This document shows, one piece after another, positions 34,564-43,070 of a stretch of DNA of 64,000 nucleotides. The position numbers and the translations under genes were made by a program. How positions within the stretch are numbered: the first letter of the stretch is position 1; each line of letters opens with the position of its first letter. Below the pieces are notes generated by a model that saw nothing but the letters and a program-made list of their open reading frames with translations, was not told the origin of the DNA and made no database searches. The DNA is from an uncultured Prevotellaceae bacterium (GTDB lineage Bacteria > Bacteroidota > Bacteroidia > Bacteroidales > Bacteroidaceae), in NCBI GenBank assembly GCA_902776935.1, contig CACYRS010000001.1:1-64000 (forward strand), given 5' to 3'.

Positions 34564-37500
34564 ATGGTAAAAGCTTGGAGAGAAATCGTAACTATTCCTA
34601 CGTATGAGGTAGGAAAGCCGGAAAAGAATCCTATCTTCTTAGAGAAGAGAGTGTATCAAGGATCGAGTGGTGTCGTATATCCCTATCCCGTCATCGAGTC
34701 GATGAGCGACGAGAAAAAGGATGTTGACTATCATGCCATCTGGATTGAGAATGAGTATATCAAGGTGATGGTGCTGCCAGAACTTGGCGGACGTGTGCAG
34801 ATGGCATACGACAAGATCAGAGAACGCCACTTTGTGTATTATAATCACGTCATCAAGCCAGCACTCGTTGGTTTGGTTGGTCCTTGGATCTCTGGAGGTA
34901 TTGAGTTCAACTGGCCCCAGCACCATCGTCCCAGTACCTATATGCCCGTTGACTCTACCATCGTGGAGAACGAAGACGGCTCTGTTACAGTATGGATTAA
35001 CGAGATGGAGCGTATGTTCCACCAGAAGGGTATGGCAGGATTTACGCTCCGTCCTGGCTGTGCCTATCTGGAGATACAAGGCCGTGTGAGCAATCGCACC
35101 AACATGCCACAGACCTTCCTGTGGTGGGCAAACCCAGCTGTAGAGGTGAACGATGACTACCAGAGTGTGTTCCCACCCGATGTCAATGCGGTGTTCGATC
35201 ATGGTAAGCGTGCTGTATCGAGCTTCCCTATCGCTACCGGTACCTATTATAAGATGGACTATTCTGCTGGTGTAGATATCTCGAACTACAAGAATATCTA
35301 TGTACCAACCAGTTATATGGCAGTTAACTCAAAGTACGACTTTGAGGGAGGCTACGAGAACGACACCGAGGCTGGTATGTTGCATGTAGCCAGTCATCAC
35401 TTCTCTCCTGGTAAGAAACAGTGGACCTGGGGTAATGGTGACTTCGGAAGAGCATGGGACCGCAACCTTACTGACGAGGCAACACCTGAGGAGGCTAAGA
35501 AGTGGGGTGTTGATCGCAAGGGATTCCGTCCTTACATCGAGTTGATGGCAGGTGTGTATACAGAGAACCAGCCCGACTTTACATGGTTGATGCCTTACGA
35601 AGAGAAACAGTTCGTCCAGTATTTCATGCCATATCGTGAGATTGGTATCGTGAAGCAGGCTACCAAAGACTTCGTAATGAACATTGAAGAGAATGGTCAT
35701 TTCAAGGTACTTGCCACCTCTAAGCAAGAAGTGCGCATTGTGCTTAAGAATAAGAACGGTGAGGTTTATTATGACAAGTTTGTAACACTTTCACCAGAGG
35801 AGGTTATGGAGCAAACAGTAAATGTAAATGGTTCATCGCTCAACGAGTTGGTTTTCACAATTTTCTCACCTCTCACCATTCCCGCTGGCGCGCCTACCCG
35901 TAGCCTTTCTCACCCCTCACCTCTGCTTACTTGGTTTGCTGAGGATGACGAGATTCGTCCTATTCCTGATGCTGCTGAGGCTGCACTATCACCACAAGAC
36001 ACCAAGACCAACGATCAGCTCTTCCTAACAGGACTCCATCTGGAGCAGTATCGCCACGCCACGTGGTCAGCCCTCGACTATTACGAGGAAGCTCTGCGTC
36101 GTGATCCCAACGATGTACGTTGCCTGAATCAGATGGGACTATGGTATCTGCGTCGTGGTCGTTTCAGCAAGGCGGAGGAATATCTGCGTCGTGCTGTAAA
36201 GATCTGGCAGAAGCGTAATCCTAATCCATACGATGGTGAGGCGATCTTCAATCTTGCCCTTTGTCTGAAGTACCAGTATCGTCTGCAGGAGGCTTACCAA
36301 TTATTCTGGAAGTCAACATGGAACAAAGCTTGGGCAGATGCAGGTTACTTCGAGGCTGCATGCATCAGTATGAGTGAAGGCCGTTATGAGGATGCACTCG
36401 ATGAGGTGGAGCGCTCCCTTTCGTTCAACAGCAATAACCACAAGGCTCGTGCCCTGAAGACTGCCGTTCTGCGTAAGCTGGAACGAAATGAGGAGGCTTT
36501 GCTGTGGCTTGAGGAGTCGTATAAGAAAGATCGCTTCAACTACGGCTGTATGCTGGAGGAACATCTCTTGACGGGTAATCAGGAGCCTCTGAACCGCATC
36601 ATCGAGCTTATGCACGGCAATGTATATAACTATCACGAGCTTGCTCTCGACTATGCTCAGGCTGGTCTTTGGCAGGAGTGTATCGACGTGCTCCAGATGG
36701 AAGATGCCCAGAATCATCCGATGACCTATTATCACATGGGCTATGCCCTGTCGATGATGGGTGAGCAGGCTCGGCTGAAAGCCAAGGAGTGCTTTAAGAA
36801 GGCAGAACAGACCGATTCTTACTGTTGTTTCCCTAATCGTCTGGATGACATCCTCGCATTGGAGTGCGCCAAGGCTTTGAATCCTGACGGTGCTAAGGCT
36901 CCATATTATCTGGGCTGTCTGTACTACGACAAACGTCAGTATGATGTGGCCATTGCCAACTGGGAGCGCTCGTCTGAACTCGATGCATCCTTCCCAAGTG
37001 TATGGCGCAATCTGGCTCTGGCACGATTCAACAAGCAGGATCGTCAGGAAGAGGCATTGGCTATGATGGAGAAAGCCTTCAGTCTCGATGAGACAGACTC
37101 TCGAATTCTCATGGAACTTGACCAGCTCTACAAGCGTCTGCAGAAGCCACACGCCGAGCGTCTCGCTTTCCTGCAGAAATATCCACAACTGATTGCCCAG
37201 CGCGATGACCTTGTGCTCGAGGAGATAACCCTTCTGAACCAGCTTGGAAGATACGAAGAAGCGATGGAGAAGCTCGATGCCCACATTTTCCACCCATGGG
37301 AGGGAGGTGAAGGCAAGGTGCCCACTCAGTATCAGATCTGTCGAGTGGAACTCGCCCTCAAAGCCATCGCATCAAAGGAATATGAGAAGGCAATAGCTCT
37401 GTTGGAGAAGTGTCTGGAGTATCCTCACCATCTGGGCGAAGGCAAACTCTACGGTGCGCAGGAGAACGACTTCTACTATCTGCTTGGTATCGCCTATGAT

Positions 37501-37923
37501 GCGCTTGGAAAGAAAGATAAAGCTCGTGAGTGTTGGGAAGAGGCTACTAAGGGTCCACAGGAACCTGCTGCTGCTATGTACTACAACGATGCCAAACCCG
37601 ACAAGATCTTCTATCAGGGAATGGCTCTCTACAAACTGGGCCGTGAGGATGAGGCACATGGACGATTCTATAAGCTCATAAACTACGGCAAGCAGCATAT
37701 CTTCGAGAAACAGGTGATGGACTACTTCGCAGTCTCACTGCCCGATCTGTTGATCTGGGAGGATAGCCTTGACACCAAGAACCTCATCCATTGTAAATAC
37801 ATGCTCGCATTGGGCTACTACGGCATGGGTGAGAAGGAAAAGGCAGAGAGATATCTGAAGGAAGTAGAGGCTCTGGATTGTAATCATTTAGGAATTCTCC
37901 AGTTCAGAAACTTTATAAAGTAA
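34564..37923 (+). CDS. DUF5107 and tetratricopeptide-repeat protein
   Basis: The 1119-residue protein has no signal peptide. The N-terminal part (about 1-370) is DUF5107, a mutarotase-like beta-sandwich (PELGGRVQMAYDKIRERHFVYYNH, GGIEFNWPQHHRP). The C-terminal part (about 480-1119) is a long array of TPR helices. The gene is translationally close to the sugar porter (4 bp), suggesting a cytoplasmic role in handling an imported sugar, perhaps anomer conversion or sensing; function is not established. Residues about 433-453 (FSPLTIPAGAPTRSLSHPSPL) interrupt the expected domain and are encoded by CTCACC-rich repeats. Confidence 0.85.
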   Translation: MVKAWREIVTIPTYEVGKPEKNPIFLEKRVYQGSSGVVYPYPVIESMSDEKKDVDYHAIWIENEYIKVMVLPELGGRVQMAYDKIRERHFVYYNHVIKPALVGLVGPWISGGIEFNWPQHHRPSTYMPVDSTIVENEDGSVTVWINEMERMFHQKGMAGFTLRPGCAYLEIQGRVSNRTNMPQTFLWWANPAVEVNDDYQSVFPPDVNAVFDHGKRAVSSFPIATGTYYKMDYSAGVDISNYKNIYVPTSYMAVNSKYDFEGGYENDTEAGMLHVASHHFSPGKKQWTWGNGDFGRAWDRNLTDEATPEEAKKWGVDRKGFRPYIELMAGVYTENQPDFTWLMPYEEKQFVQYFMPYREIGIVKQATKDFVMNIEENGHFKVLATSKQEVRIVLKNKNGEVYYDKFVTLSPEEVMEQTVNVNGSSLNELVFTIFSPLTIPAGAPTRSLSHPSPLLTWFAEDDEIRPIPDAAEAALSPQDTKTNDQLFLTGLHLEQYRHATWSALDYYEEALRRDPNDVRCLNQMGLWYLRRGRFSKAEEYLRRAVKIWQKRNPNPYDGEAIFNLALCLKYQYRLQEAYQLFWKSTWNKAWADAGYFEAACISMSEGRYEDALDEVERSLSFNSNNHKARALKTAVLRKLERNEEALLWLEESYKKDRFNYGCMLEEHLLTGNQEPLNRIIELMHGNVYNYHELALDYAQAGLWQECIDVLQMEDAQNHPMTYYHMGYALSMMGEQARLKAKECFKKAEQTDSYCCFPNRLDDILALECAKALNPDGAKAPYYLGCLYYDKRQYDVAIANWERSSELDASFPSVWRNLALARFNKQDRQEEALAMMEKAFSLDETDSRILMELDQLYKRLQKPHAERLAFLQKYPQLIAQRDDLVLEEITLLNQLGRYEEAMEKLDAHIFHPWEGGEGKVPTQYQICRVELALKAIASKEYEKAIALLEKCLEYPHHLGEGKLYGAQENDFYYLLGIAYDALGKKDKARECWEEATKGPQEPAAAMYYNDAKPDKIFYQGMALYKLGREDEAHGRFYKLINYGKQHIFEKQVMDYFAVSLPDLLIWEDSLDTKNLIHCKYMLALGYYGMGEKEKAERYLKEVEALDCNHLGILQFRNFIK
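35863..35924. repeat. CTCACC-rich repeat pair within the DUF5107 gene
   Basis: TTCTCACCTCTCACC (35863-35877) and TTTCTCACCCCTCACCTCT (35906-35924) bracket a 28-bp GC-rich spacer. The stretch encodes Pro/Ser/Leu-rich sequence unlike its surroundings. Confidence 0.6.
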
Positions 37924-37930
37924 AATAAGA

Positions 37931-39940
37931 TCAGAGATTGCCATCAACTGTGACGCTGATAACGCGTTCGCCTGGCGTTACGTCCGCCTCTCGCGGGAAG
38001 TACACAGGCATGTCTTTCTGTAAAGGCAATATGCGCAGTTCCAGTTGATGGCAGTCTTTTGGCAATCGCCAGAGGGCATATTGGAAAGGACGGCCGTTAT
38101 AGAAGTTATCATCGATAAGTTTACCATCGGCATAGAGTCTGGCTACATCGCCCTGGTAATGAATATTCAGAATATGTTCCGTCCTGTTAACATCGGGCAA
38201 TGAGATTGTGTAAACAGCAGCATTCTCAAAGTCTGCATCGACAGGCTCCTCAGCCACTTTATTCACACCGATGGTAATCTTTCTTGGCACTCCAGCCTCC
38301 TTAACCTTACTGAAAGCAACAGCAGTATCTTCCTTCTTCGTTTTTACCTCTTCACTTAAGAACAGCCCAGCAGCCTGCTCGCTTGTAAGCAGATAGATAT
38401 TCTTATATACAGGCTTTTCCGCTCCCTTGGGCTTAAGGTTCTTCAGCACCCGTCCATCGATGGCGATGGTAGTAGGAATGCCTTTAATCTGTTCCATATA
38501 TATCTTGCCGTCTCTGTGGGCAATCAGCTGTGCCGTAGCATATCTTATGCCATCGATATTCACTGGGAAGATACACATCGTACCGGCAGGGATGTTCAGC
38601 TTAGGCAGTTTCACGCCACAAGCCTCCAGCTTTACACCGCGTTTTGCCGACAGGTTCTGCAACCGCTCGTAGTTGTTTACAAAGATGAAGCCTTTGCCAT
38701 CCTTTGCACGATACGACCAGCGCAGACTTCTGTCATCGCCCTTCTTGATATCCTGCTCACAGGGGAACACGGCCTCCATTGGTGCCAGCACATCTCCCCA
38801 GTCCTGCATAAACAGATGTAGTTTCCGAAGAGTGAAATAGTGAGGGTTACGCTGTCCGAACTCGTTGAGCGGTGCCTGGAAGTCGTAGGTCTTGACAGGC
38901 AGGTCGTTATAGTTGGTTACGGGTGTCTTCTGCGTCTCATTAAGATAAGTCAGCTTACCATCGGGGTTTGTGCCTCCGTGATACATATAATAACCTAAGA
39001 GGTTCGAGCCGCTGCCGAGTTTCACCAGTGCCATCGAATAGGCATCTTCCGGATAGGTGTATATTCTACGATGGTATGATGTCATCATGCCGCCACCAAG
39101 TTCGCAGGTGAAATACGGATAGGCGTCCTTGTTGTTCTTCTCCTCCTGTCTGCCTAACTGTTCTGTGGCGATAGCCGTACTACCACGAAACTGTCGGAAG
39201 TTGAATGCCTTGTAATAGTTGCCTGCCGTCTCCTTGGTGCTTCGATCCCAGAATCCGTCGGCATAGTCGCCATAGAGGGGAATCATCTCACCGAAAGGCA
39301 CAGGACTCTTCAGCTCCGGCCATCCCGTACGAGTATAGAATGGCAGGTCGAAACCGATATTTACGGCAATCTGTTTCAGAGCCATAAGATAAGAGCCGTG
39401 ACCTCCGTACTCATTGTCAAACTGTGCTGCTATCACGGGTCCGCCGTCCTTCCATTGCAGGCCTTGTACCTGAGTAAAAATCTGGCGATAGAGCCGTTCA
39501 ACATATTTCAGGAACAGCGGATCTTCTGAGCGCAGTTTGCATCCCGATGCCACCACCCAGTCAGGGATACCGCCACAGCGCACCTCACCATGACAGAATG
39601 GTCCTACTCGCAGCACTACTGGCAGCGACTCCTGCTTACACACCTCAAGGAAGTGCCTAAGGTTACGCTGTCCGCTCCAGTCGAACTGGTTTTCTATCTC
39701 CTCGATATGGTTCCAGAACACGTAGCATGCAATCATCGTCACACCGCCTTCCTTCATCTTCTTCACTTCTGTCTTCCACTCCTGGGCGGGTATACGAGAG
39801 TAGTGCACCTCACCCATCACAGGACAAACCCTGCGCCCATCAATAATAAGACTGTGCTTATCCCACTCAACCGTTGGCACCTGGGCTCCTGCCATCAGCG
39901 CAAGCCCTGCAAATATCGCTGTTATCAAAGATTTTCTCAT
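37931..39940 (-). CDS. GH35 beta-galactosidase, secreted
   Basis: The 669-residue enzyme has a signal peptide (MRKSLITAIFAGLALMAGAQ). The GH35 barrel (about 25-340) shows MGEVHYSRIPAQEWKTEVKKM near its start. The acid/base Glu is in AAQFDNEYGG (about 180) and the nucleophile Glu in YFTCELGGGM (about 255). C-terminal beta domains include a jelly-roll from about 560. It releases terminal beta-galactose from oligosaccharides such as galactan side chains of pectin. The ATG at 39940 is preferred to 39961 because it begins the signal peptide directly. It is convergent with the DUF5107 gene, only 7 bp between stops. Confidence 0.9.
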   Translation of the reverse strand: MRKSLITAIFAGLALMAGAQVPTVEWDKHSLIIDGRRVCPVMGEVHYSRIPAQEWKTEVKKMKEGGVTMIACYVFWNHIEEIENQFDWSGQRNLRHFLEVCKQESLPVVLRVGPFCHGEVRCGGIPDWVVASGCKLRSEDPLFLKYVERLYRQIFTQVQGLQWKDGGPVIAAQFDNEYGGHGSYLMALKQIAVNIGFDLPFYTRTGWPELKSPVPFGEMIPLYGDYADGFWDRSTKETAGNYYKAFNFRQFRGSTAIATEQLGRQEEKNNKDAYPYFTCELGGGMMTSYHRRIYTYPEDAYSMALVKLGSGSNLLGYYMYHGGTNPDGKLTYLNETQKTPVTNYNDLPVKTYDFQAPLNEFGQRNPHYFTLRKLHLFMQDWGDVLAPMEAVFPCEQDIKKGDDRSLRWSYRAKDGKGFIFVNNYERLQNLSAKRGVKLEACGVKLPKLNIPAGTMCIFPVNIDGIRYATAQLIAHRDGKIYMEQIKGIPTTIAIDGRVLKNLKPKGAEKPVYKNIYLLTSEQAAGLFLSEEVKTKKEDTAVAFSKVKEAGVPRKITIGVNKVAEEPVDADFENAAVYTISLPDVNRTEHILNIHYQGDVARLYADGKLIDDNFYNGRPFQYALWRLPKDCHQLELRILPLQKDMPVYFPREADVTPGERVISVTVDGNL

Positions 39941-39971
39941 GCCTTTGTTTTTGTCATTCACAATTCTGCTG

Positions 39972-39979
39972 CAAAGTTA
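39972..39979 (-). promoter_or_regulatory. -7 box of the GH35 gene
   Basis: TAACTTTG on the minus strand, 31 nt before the chosen ATG. No matching -33 box is present at 19-21 bp. Confidence 0.5.
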
Positions 39980-40219
39980 CAGAATTCTTCGAACATAAAG
40001 CATGGATTCCACAACAAAATAAATGGATAATTTTATACTTTTAAATTTTATTCGGCCGCAAGCAAAGAAAAAACTTATCGCAATAACCAAATTCTAATCA
40101 AAAGCCTTTATTACAAAAATAATATTTTCGGAAATCTCAAAATAATCCGACATCCGACATGGTTTTATGGATAAAATGCTTGTTATCTGCAAGATACGAA
40201 ACATTTTCACCCTCTTCAT

Positions 40220-40274
40220 CCGACATAAATCCGACATAGTACCGACATACATCCGACATAAAACCGACATAAAT
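40220..40274 (+). repeat. Five tandem 11-bp iterons
   Basis: CCGACAT begins at 40220, 40231, 40242, 40253 and 40264, an exact 11-bp period, with four variable A/T-rich bases between. One turn of DNA per unit would place every copy on the same helix face. Confidence 0.95.
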
Positions 40275-40340
40275 GCCCATATACCAGCTCGCAAATCTAC
40301 TTACTGCCACTCGCAAATTCTAAACTTAGTACTTGTCGCT

Positions 40341-40423
40341 AAATTCTCTAGAGAATTTACTGCTAACTCACCTGCTAGCACTTGCCAGATAGGCATCTAA
40401 CCCCCAAATTCTCTAGAGAGTTT
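40341..40423. repeat. Two copies of an 18-bp palindrome in the centre of the element
   Basis: AAATTCTCTAGAGAATTT (40341-40358) is a perfect palindrome, and 40406-40423 repeats it with one change (GAGAGTTT). They are 65 bp apart. A shorter direct repeat CTCGCAAAT occurs at 40288 and 40310, 22 bp apart. Confidence 0.85.
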
Positions 40424-40541
40424 TCTTGCTACATCTAATGCAAATATTGCTATTCCATATCTTCGCGATGACTGCTATACTATCAAACACCATAAGAGCA
40501 CTAGACATCAATCTTCATGCTAAATGACCGCTTTTCGCCAT

Positions 40542-40585
40542 ATTTATGTCGGATGTATGTCGGTTTTATGTCGGATATATGTCAG
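40542..40585 (-). repeat. Four tandem 11-bp iterons in opposite orientation
   Basis: ATGTCGG begins at 40546, 40557 and 40568 with a variant ATGTCAG at 40579, again an exact 11-bp period. These are the reverse complement of the left array. Confidence 0.93.
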
Positions 40586-40862
40586 TAGATAATTTTATAA
40601 ATATTTAATATTCAGCAACATACGGCAGATTTATGTCGGATGTCTGGCGATTTTGTGATTTTTGAAAATATTTTTTTGATTTTGATGTTCTGATGACATC
40701 ATAATAATCGTTTTATTCCCTCAAAAAAGTGATTTCATCACACTGTGCCTGTCACTCTGTGACGTGTGTCTGCCAATAGTAGAAAAAAGAATTGGGGTAA
40801 GGGAGCTATTGAGATCGAGAAGATCGACGCCAACCTCTGGCGAAAGATCTGACAACAATTTC

Positions 40863-40892
40863 AAAGCCGGATGCAACGAAGCGTCCGGCTTT
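40863..40892. terminator. Bidirectional intrinsic terminator next to the DUF4143 gene
   Basis: AAAGCCGGA (40863-40871) pairs perfectly with TCCGGCTTT (40884-40892) over a 12-nt loop, 10 bp beyond the DUF4143 stop codon. Just ahead on the plus strand an open stretch reading EIEKIDANLWRKI then stop (about 40810-40851) looks like the tail of a lost gene. Confidence 0.65.
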
Positions 40893-40901
40893 ATTCAAGT
40901 T

Positions 40902-42041
40902 TCAGAAAATCTCGCCATTCCAGAGCATCCTCAAGAAATCTAGAACATAGATGAGTTCTACATCTCCTGATTTGCGGGTAATCGGGTCGAGAGACACAAG
41001 AGCTAAGCGGCAATCAGGATGTTCCTCATTGAAAGCCTTGAGTCCCTTCTTGTGTTTCGTTTCAACGTGCTCCGTAGATTTAATCTCAATAGCCACTTTC
41101 GCATCACCTATTACGACATCCACCTCCTTTTTGTCGTATGTGTGCCAATATGAGATAATCTCACGCTTATCTTTGTAACCCTTATAGGCAATAATTTCCT
41201 GCATCACAAAGTGCTCAAAAGCATGTCCGTAATCATCGGTTCCACGTTTCAAAGAGTGACGGCCCATCAGGTAGTTGGCAAGTCCCACATCAAAATAGTA
41301 AAACCGGGGAGCCTGGACTATCTTTCGCTTGATTTCTTTCCTGAATGCAGGAATTTCATACCCGATAAGCGTATCATATAGAATCTGGAAATACGACTTT
41401 ACCGTTTTTGCAGACACTCCGCAATCGGAGGCGATATTGGAATAGTTCAGCATTTCCCCGTCGGAAATGGCGGCAACCTCCATGAAGCGTTCAAAGGCAT
41501 CGAGTTCCCTCACTTCTCCTTCTTCACGGATTTCTTCGTCGAGATATACCTTTACATAGCCAGAGAGTCGCTTGGTAGCGTCTTCAACCATGTAATGACG
41601 GGGAATCATACCATTCTGTACAGCACGGTCAATCTGAAAATCGGTTACCTCCGGCCATACTAGAGGAAAAAGCGTTTCAGGTATGGCGCGACCTCCAAGC
41701 GTATTGGCACCCGAACGTTTCAGCTTTCTTGCACTGGAACCACTGAGAATGAAAAACAGGCCCCTTTCCACCATGAGGGAATGTACAATATCCAATAATT
41801 CTGGAACTTTTTGAATCTCATCTATTATCACGAGTGTGCCAGCAGATTTATTCCAAAGAGCTTCTTTCAGCGAGTTCGGATTCCTTTTAAAAGCTTTTCT
41901 CAAATTCGGGTCAAGCAAATCATAATATATTGCGCCTTTAAATCGCTCTCTCAAAAGGGTTGATTTCCCTGTCTGGCGTGCGCCAAATAGGAACATTCCC
42001 TCATCCAACCTGCTCTCAATGTCAAATACTCTCTTGTACAT
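40902..42041 (-). CDS. AAA ATPase with C-terminal DUF4143 (nuclease-like) domain
   Basis: The 379-residue protein starts with an AAA_14-type ATPase: Walker A GARQTGKST (about 20-28), Walker B IIDEIQKVPEL and the sensor stretch LSGSSARKLKRSGANTLGGRA. A winged-helix-like middle is followed by DUF4143 (about 190-350), whose VDVVIGDAKVAIEIKS has the D...ExK spacing of PD-(D/E)XK nucleases. Such proteins are abundant and often duplicated in Bacteroidetes, and their role is unknown. Two 14-bp direct repeats sit directly before the start. It neighbours a decayed relative and the iteron element, which marks this as an accessory segment. Confidence 0.88.
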   Translation of the reverse strand: MYKRVFDIESRLDEGMFLFGARQTGKSTLLRERFKGAIYYDLLDPNLRKAFKRNPNSLKEALWNKSAGTLVIIDEIQKVPELLDIVHSLMVERGLFFILSGSSARKLKRSGANTLGGRAIPETLFPLVWPEVTDFQIDRAVQNGMIPRHYMVEDATKRLSGYVKVYLDEEIREEGEVRELDAFERFMEVAAISDGEMLNYSNIASDCGVSAKTVKSYFQILYDTLIGYEIPAFRKEIKRKIVQAPRFYYFDVGLANYLMGRHSLKRGTDDYGHAFEHFVMQEIIAYKGYKDKREIISYWHTYDKKEVDVVIGDAKVAIEIKSTEHVETKHKKGLKAFNEEHPDCRLALVSLDPITRKSGDVELIYVLDFLRMLWNGEIF

Positions 42042-42048
42042 AAAAACT

Positions 42049-42083
42049 CTAAATTTTGTGAGCTAGCTCCTAAATTTTATGAG
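42049..42083 (-). repeat. Paired direct repeats before the DUF4143 gene
   Basis: On the plus strand CTAAATTTTGTGAG (42049-42062) and CTAAATTTTATGAG (42070-42083) start 21 bp apart, two helical turns, only 8 bp from the start codon at 42041. They could be sites for autoregulation. Confidence 0.75.
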
Positions 42084-42232
42084 AAAATCGGGAGTACGGT
42101 CACGAATTTCATTACTATTTACGTCTGCGAAATTACTAATTTTCATGCAATTATATATGTTTATTGCATAAATTTTATGCTTTTTTATGCAATACGGATA
42201 GATTTCTCCCACACTGCTGTTAGCAAGCGTCG

Positions 42233-42694
42233 TTATCCTCTTGCCATTCGTATCATAGACTGCTCAGGGTGTTTCAATACCGTTTGTAACGACTTTGCAT
42301 TGCCTGTTTTGGCCTTACACTCTAAAGGCATGCACTCACCTTTGTAACGAATAAGGAAATCCAGTTTAAAGAACTTCAATGAAGATCGCGCATTTGGACA
42401 ATCTTGTATCTCGTCGAAGATGATGCATGTCTTTCTTGGGACGAACTGAGCCCCCTTTATGCCCACAGACATGTTCAGAGTCAATGTATCGACATCCAAC
42501 GCTCCTGCAAAGAATGCTTTGTATTCCTTATGCTCGTGAAAATCCATATAAACCACATGCTCGTAGTTCTGCTCAGCAAAACTTACAACAGAACTTGTTT
42601 TGCCACACTGGCGACAGCCTTTAATGATCAACGGCTTGTGGCCTTCCTTCATTTTCCACAGTCGAAGCATCTCTTCAATTTTCCGCTTATACAT
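42233..42694 (-). pseudogene. DUF4143-type AAA ATPase with a large internal deletion
   Basis: The 153-residue frame keeps the N-terminal ATPase (Walker A GCRQCGKTSS about residues 25-34; IIFDEIQDCPNARSSLKFFK about 90-109). It then joins directly to LDFLIRYKGECMPLECKAKTGN, the C-terminal nuclease-like segment. Complete relatives are over 400 residues, so roughly 250-300 residues are missing at the FFK/LDF junction, and the C-terminus is also short. The frame across the junction is open, so a small protein could still be made, but ATPase sensor residues and the middle domain are gone. It belongs to a different subfamily from its neighbour. Confidence 0.75.
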
Positions 42695-42713
42695 AAGAAT
42701 CTATATGATATTT

Positions 42714-42766
42714 ACACTTTTCGGGGCGACTTTTCGTTGTCCTTCCACACTTTTCGGGGCGACTTT
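42714..42766 (-). repeat. Perfect 20-bp direct repeat before the decayed ATPase gene
   Basis: ACACTTTTCGGGGCGACTTT occurs at 42714-42733 and again at 42747-42766, 33 bp apart (three helical turns), just upstream of the start at 42694. The spacer differs between copies. Confidence 0.9.
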
Positions 42767-42843
42767 ATATGGATTCATGATAATATTCTTGTCGATTTAA
42801 CAAAGATTAACCAAGGTTGGCATTTAAAAGAAAACTCAATTCG

Positions 42844-42945
42844 TCAGTTGCGGAGATTTTCGAGATAGTCGAGATGATCGAAGTCGACCTCATCGGCCAC
42901 ACGCTCCCAGACGGTCCTGGTGGTCTCGGAAAGCTCTTTCGACAT
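42844..42945 (-). CDS. Possible 33-residue protein divergent from pyrE
   Basis: An open frame from ATG 42945 to TGA 42844 encodes MSKELSETTRTVWERVADEV and a further 13 residues (DFDHLDYLENLRN). The composition is natural for a small helical protein, and the same frame is open for another 19 codons upstream with no ATG. A minus-strand -7 box lies at 43018-43011. A second, out-of-frame ATG follows that box after 4 nt, so the true start or an indel is uncertain. No function is recognised. Confidence 0.4.
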   Translation of the reverse strand: MSKELSETTRTVWERVADEVDFDHLDYLENLRN

Positions 42946-43010
42946 TCGATAGACTCCAGTGAAGACATAACCAGTATCTACAAATATGATAATCTTGCTG
43001 ATTCATGTTG

Positions 43011-43018
43011 CAAAGGTA
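43011..43018 (-). promoter_or_regulatory. Minus-strand -7 box divergent from pyrE
   Basis: TACCTTTG on the minus strand, facing the small open frame at 42945. It is back to back with the pyrE promoter, with 52 bp between the two boxes. Confidence 0.45.
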
Positions 43019-43070
43019 TAAAAAATCCACGAAAACAAGACAATTATGTAGATAATTCTAAAAAAAGTTG

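Larger units (their letters stand above)
40121..40672. mobile_element. Non-coding element with 40-bp terminal inverted repeats and opposed iteron arrays
   Basis: The end at 40121-40160 and the reverse complement of 40633-40672 match at 33 of 40 positions, including AATATTTTC at the outer edge and GACATCCGACAT at the inner edge. Inside lie five 11-bp CCGACATnnnn units facing one way, a centre with two copies of a palindrome, and four units facing the other way. No convincing gene is present. It could be a MITE-like remnant, a pair of transposon ends with multiple transposase sites, or a protein-bound partition or replication site. This stretch accounts for most of the 940-bp gene-free gap between 39.96 and 40.90 kb. 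Confidence 0.6.

Noticed and set aside
36313..37293. A 326-residue open frame on the minus strand across the DUF5107 gene
   Set aside because: It is antisense to well-supported TPR coding sequence, has no promoter or signal, and the codon pattern follows the plus-strand gene.
40220..40585. A CRISPR array
   Set aside because: The units are 11 bp with 4-bp variable parts, occur in opposite orientations and have no spacers or cas genes nearby.
40121..40672. The chromosomal replication origin
   Set aside because: No DnaA boxes (TTATCCACA type) are seen, and no dnaA, dnaN or similar genes are adjacent. A plasmid-type origin remnant remains possible and is covered under findings.
40810..40851. 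A plus-strand gene ending EIEKIDANLWRKI
   Set aside because: Only the tail is readable, with no start or upstream frame, so it is noted as a possible remnant and not called as a gene.
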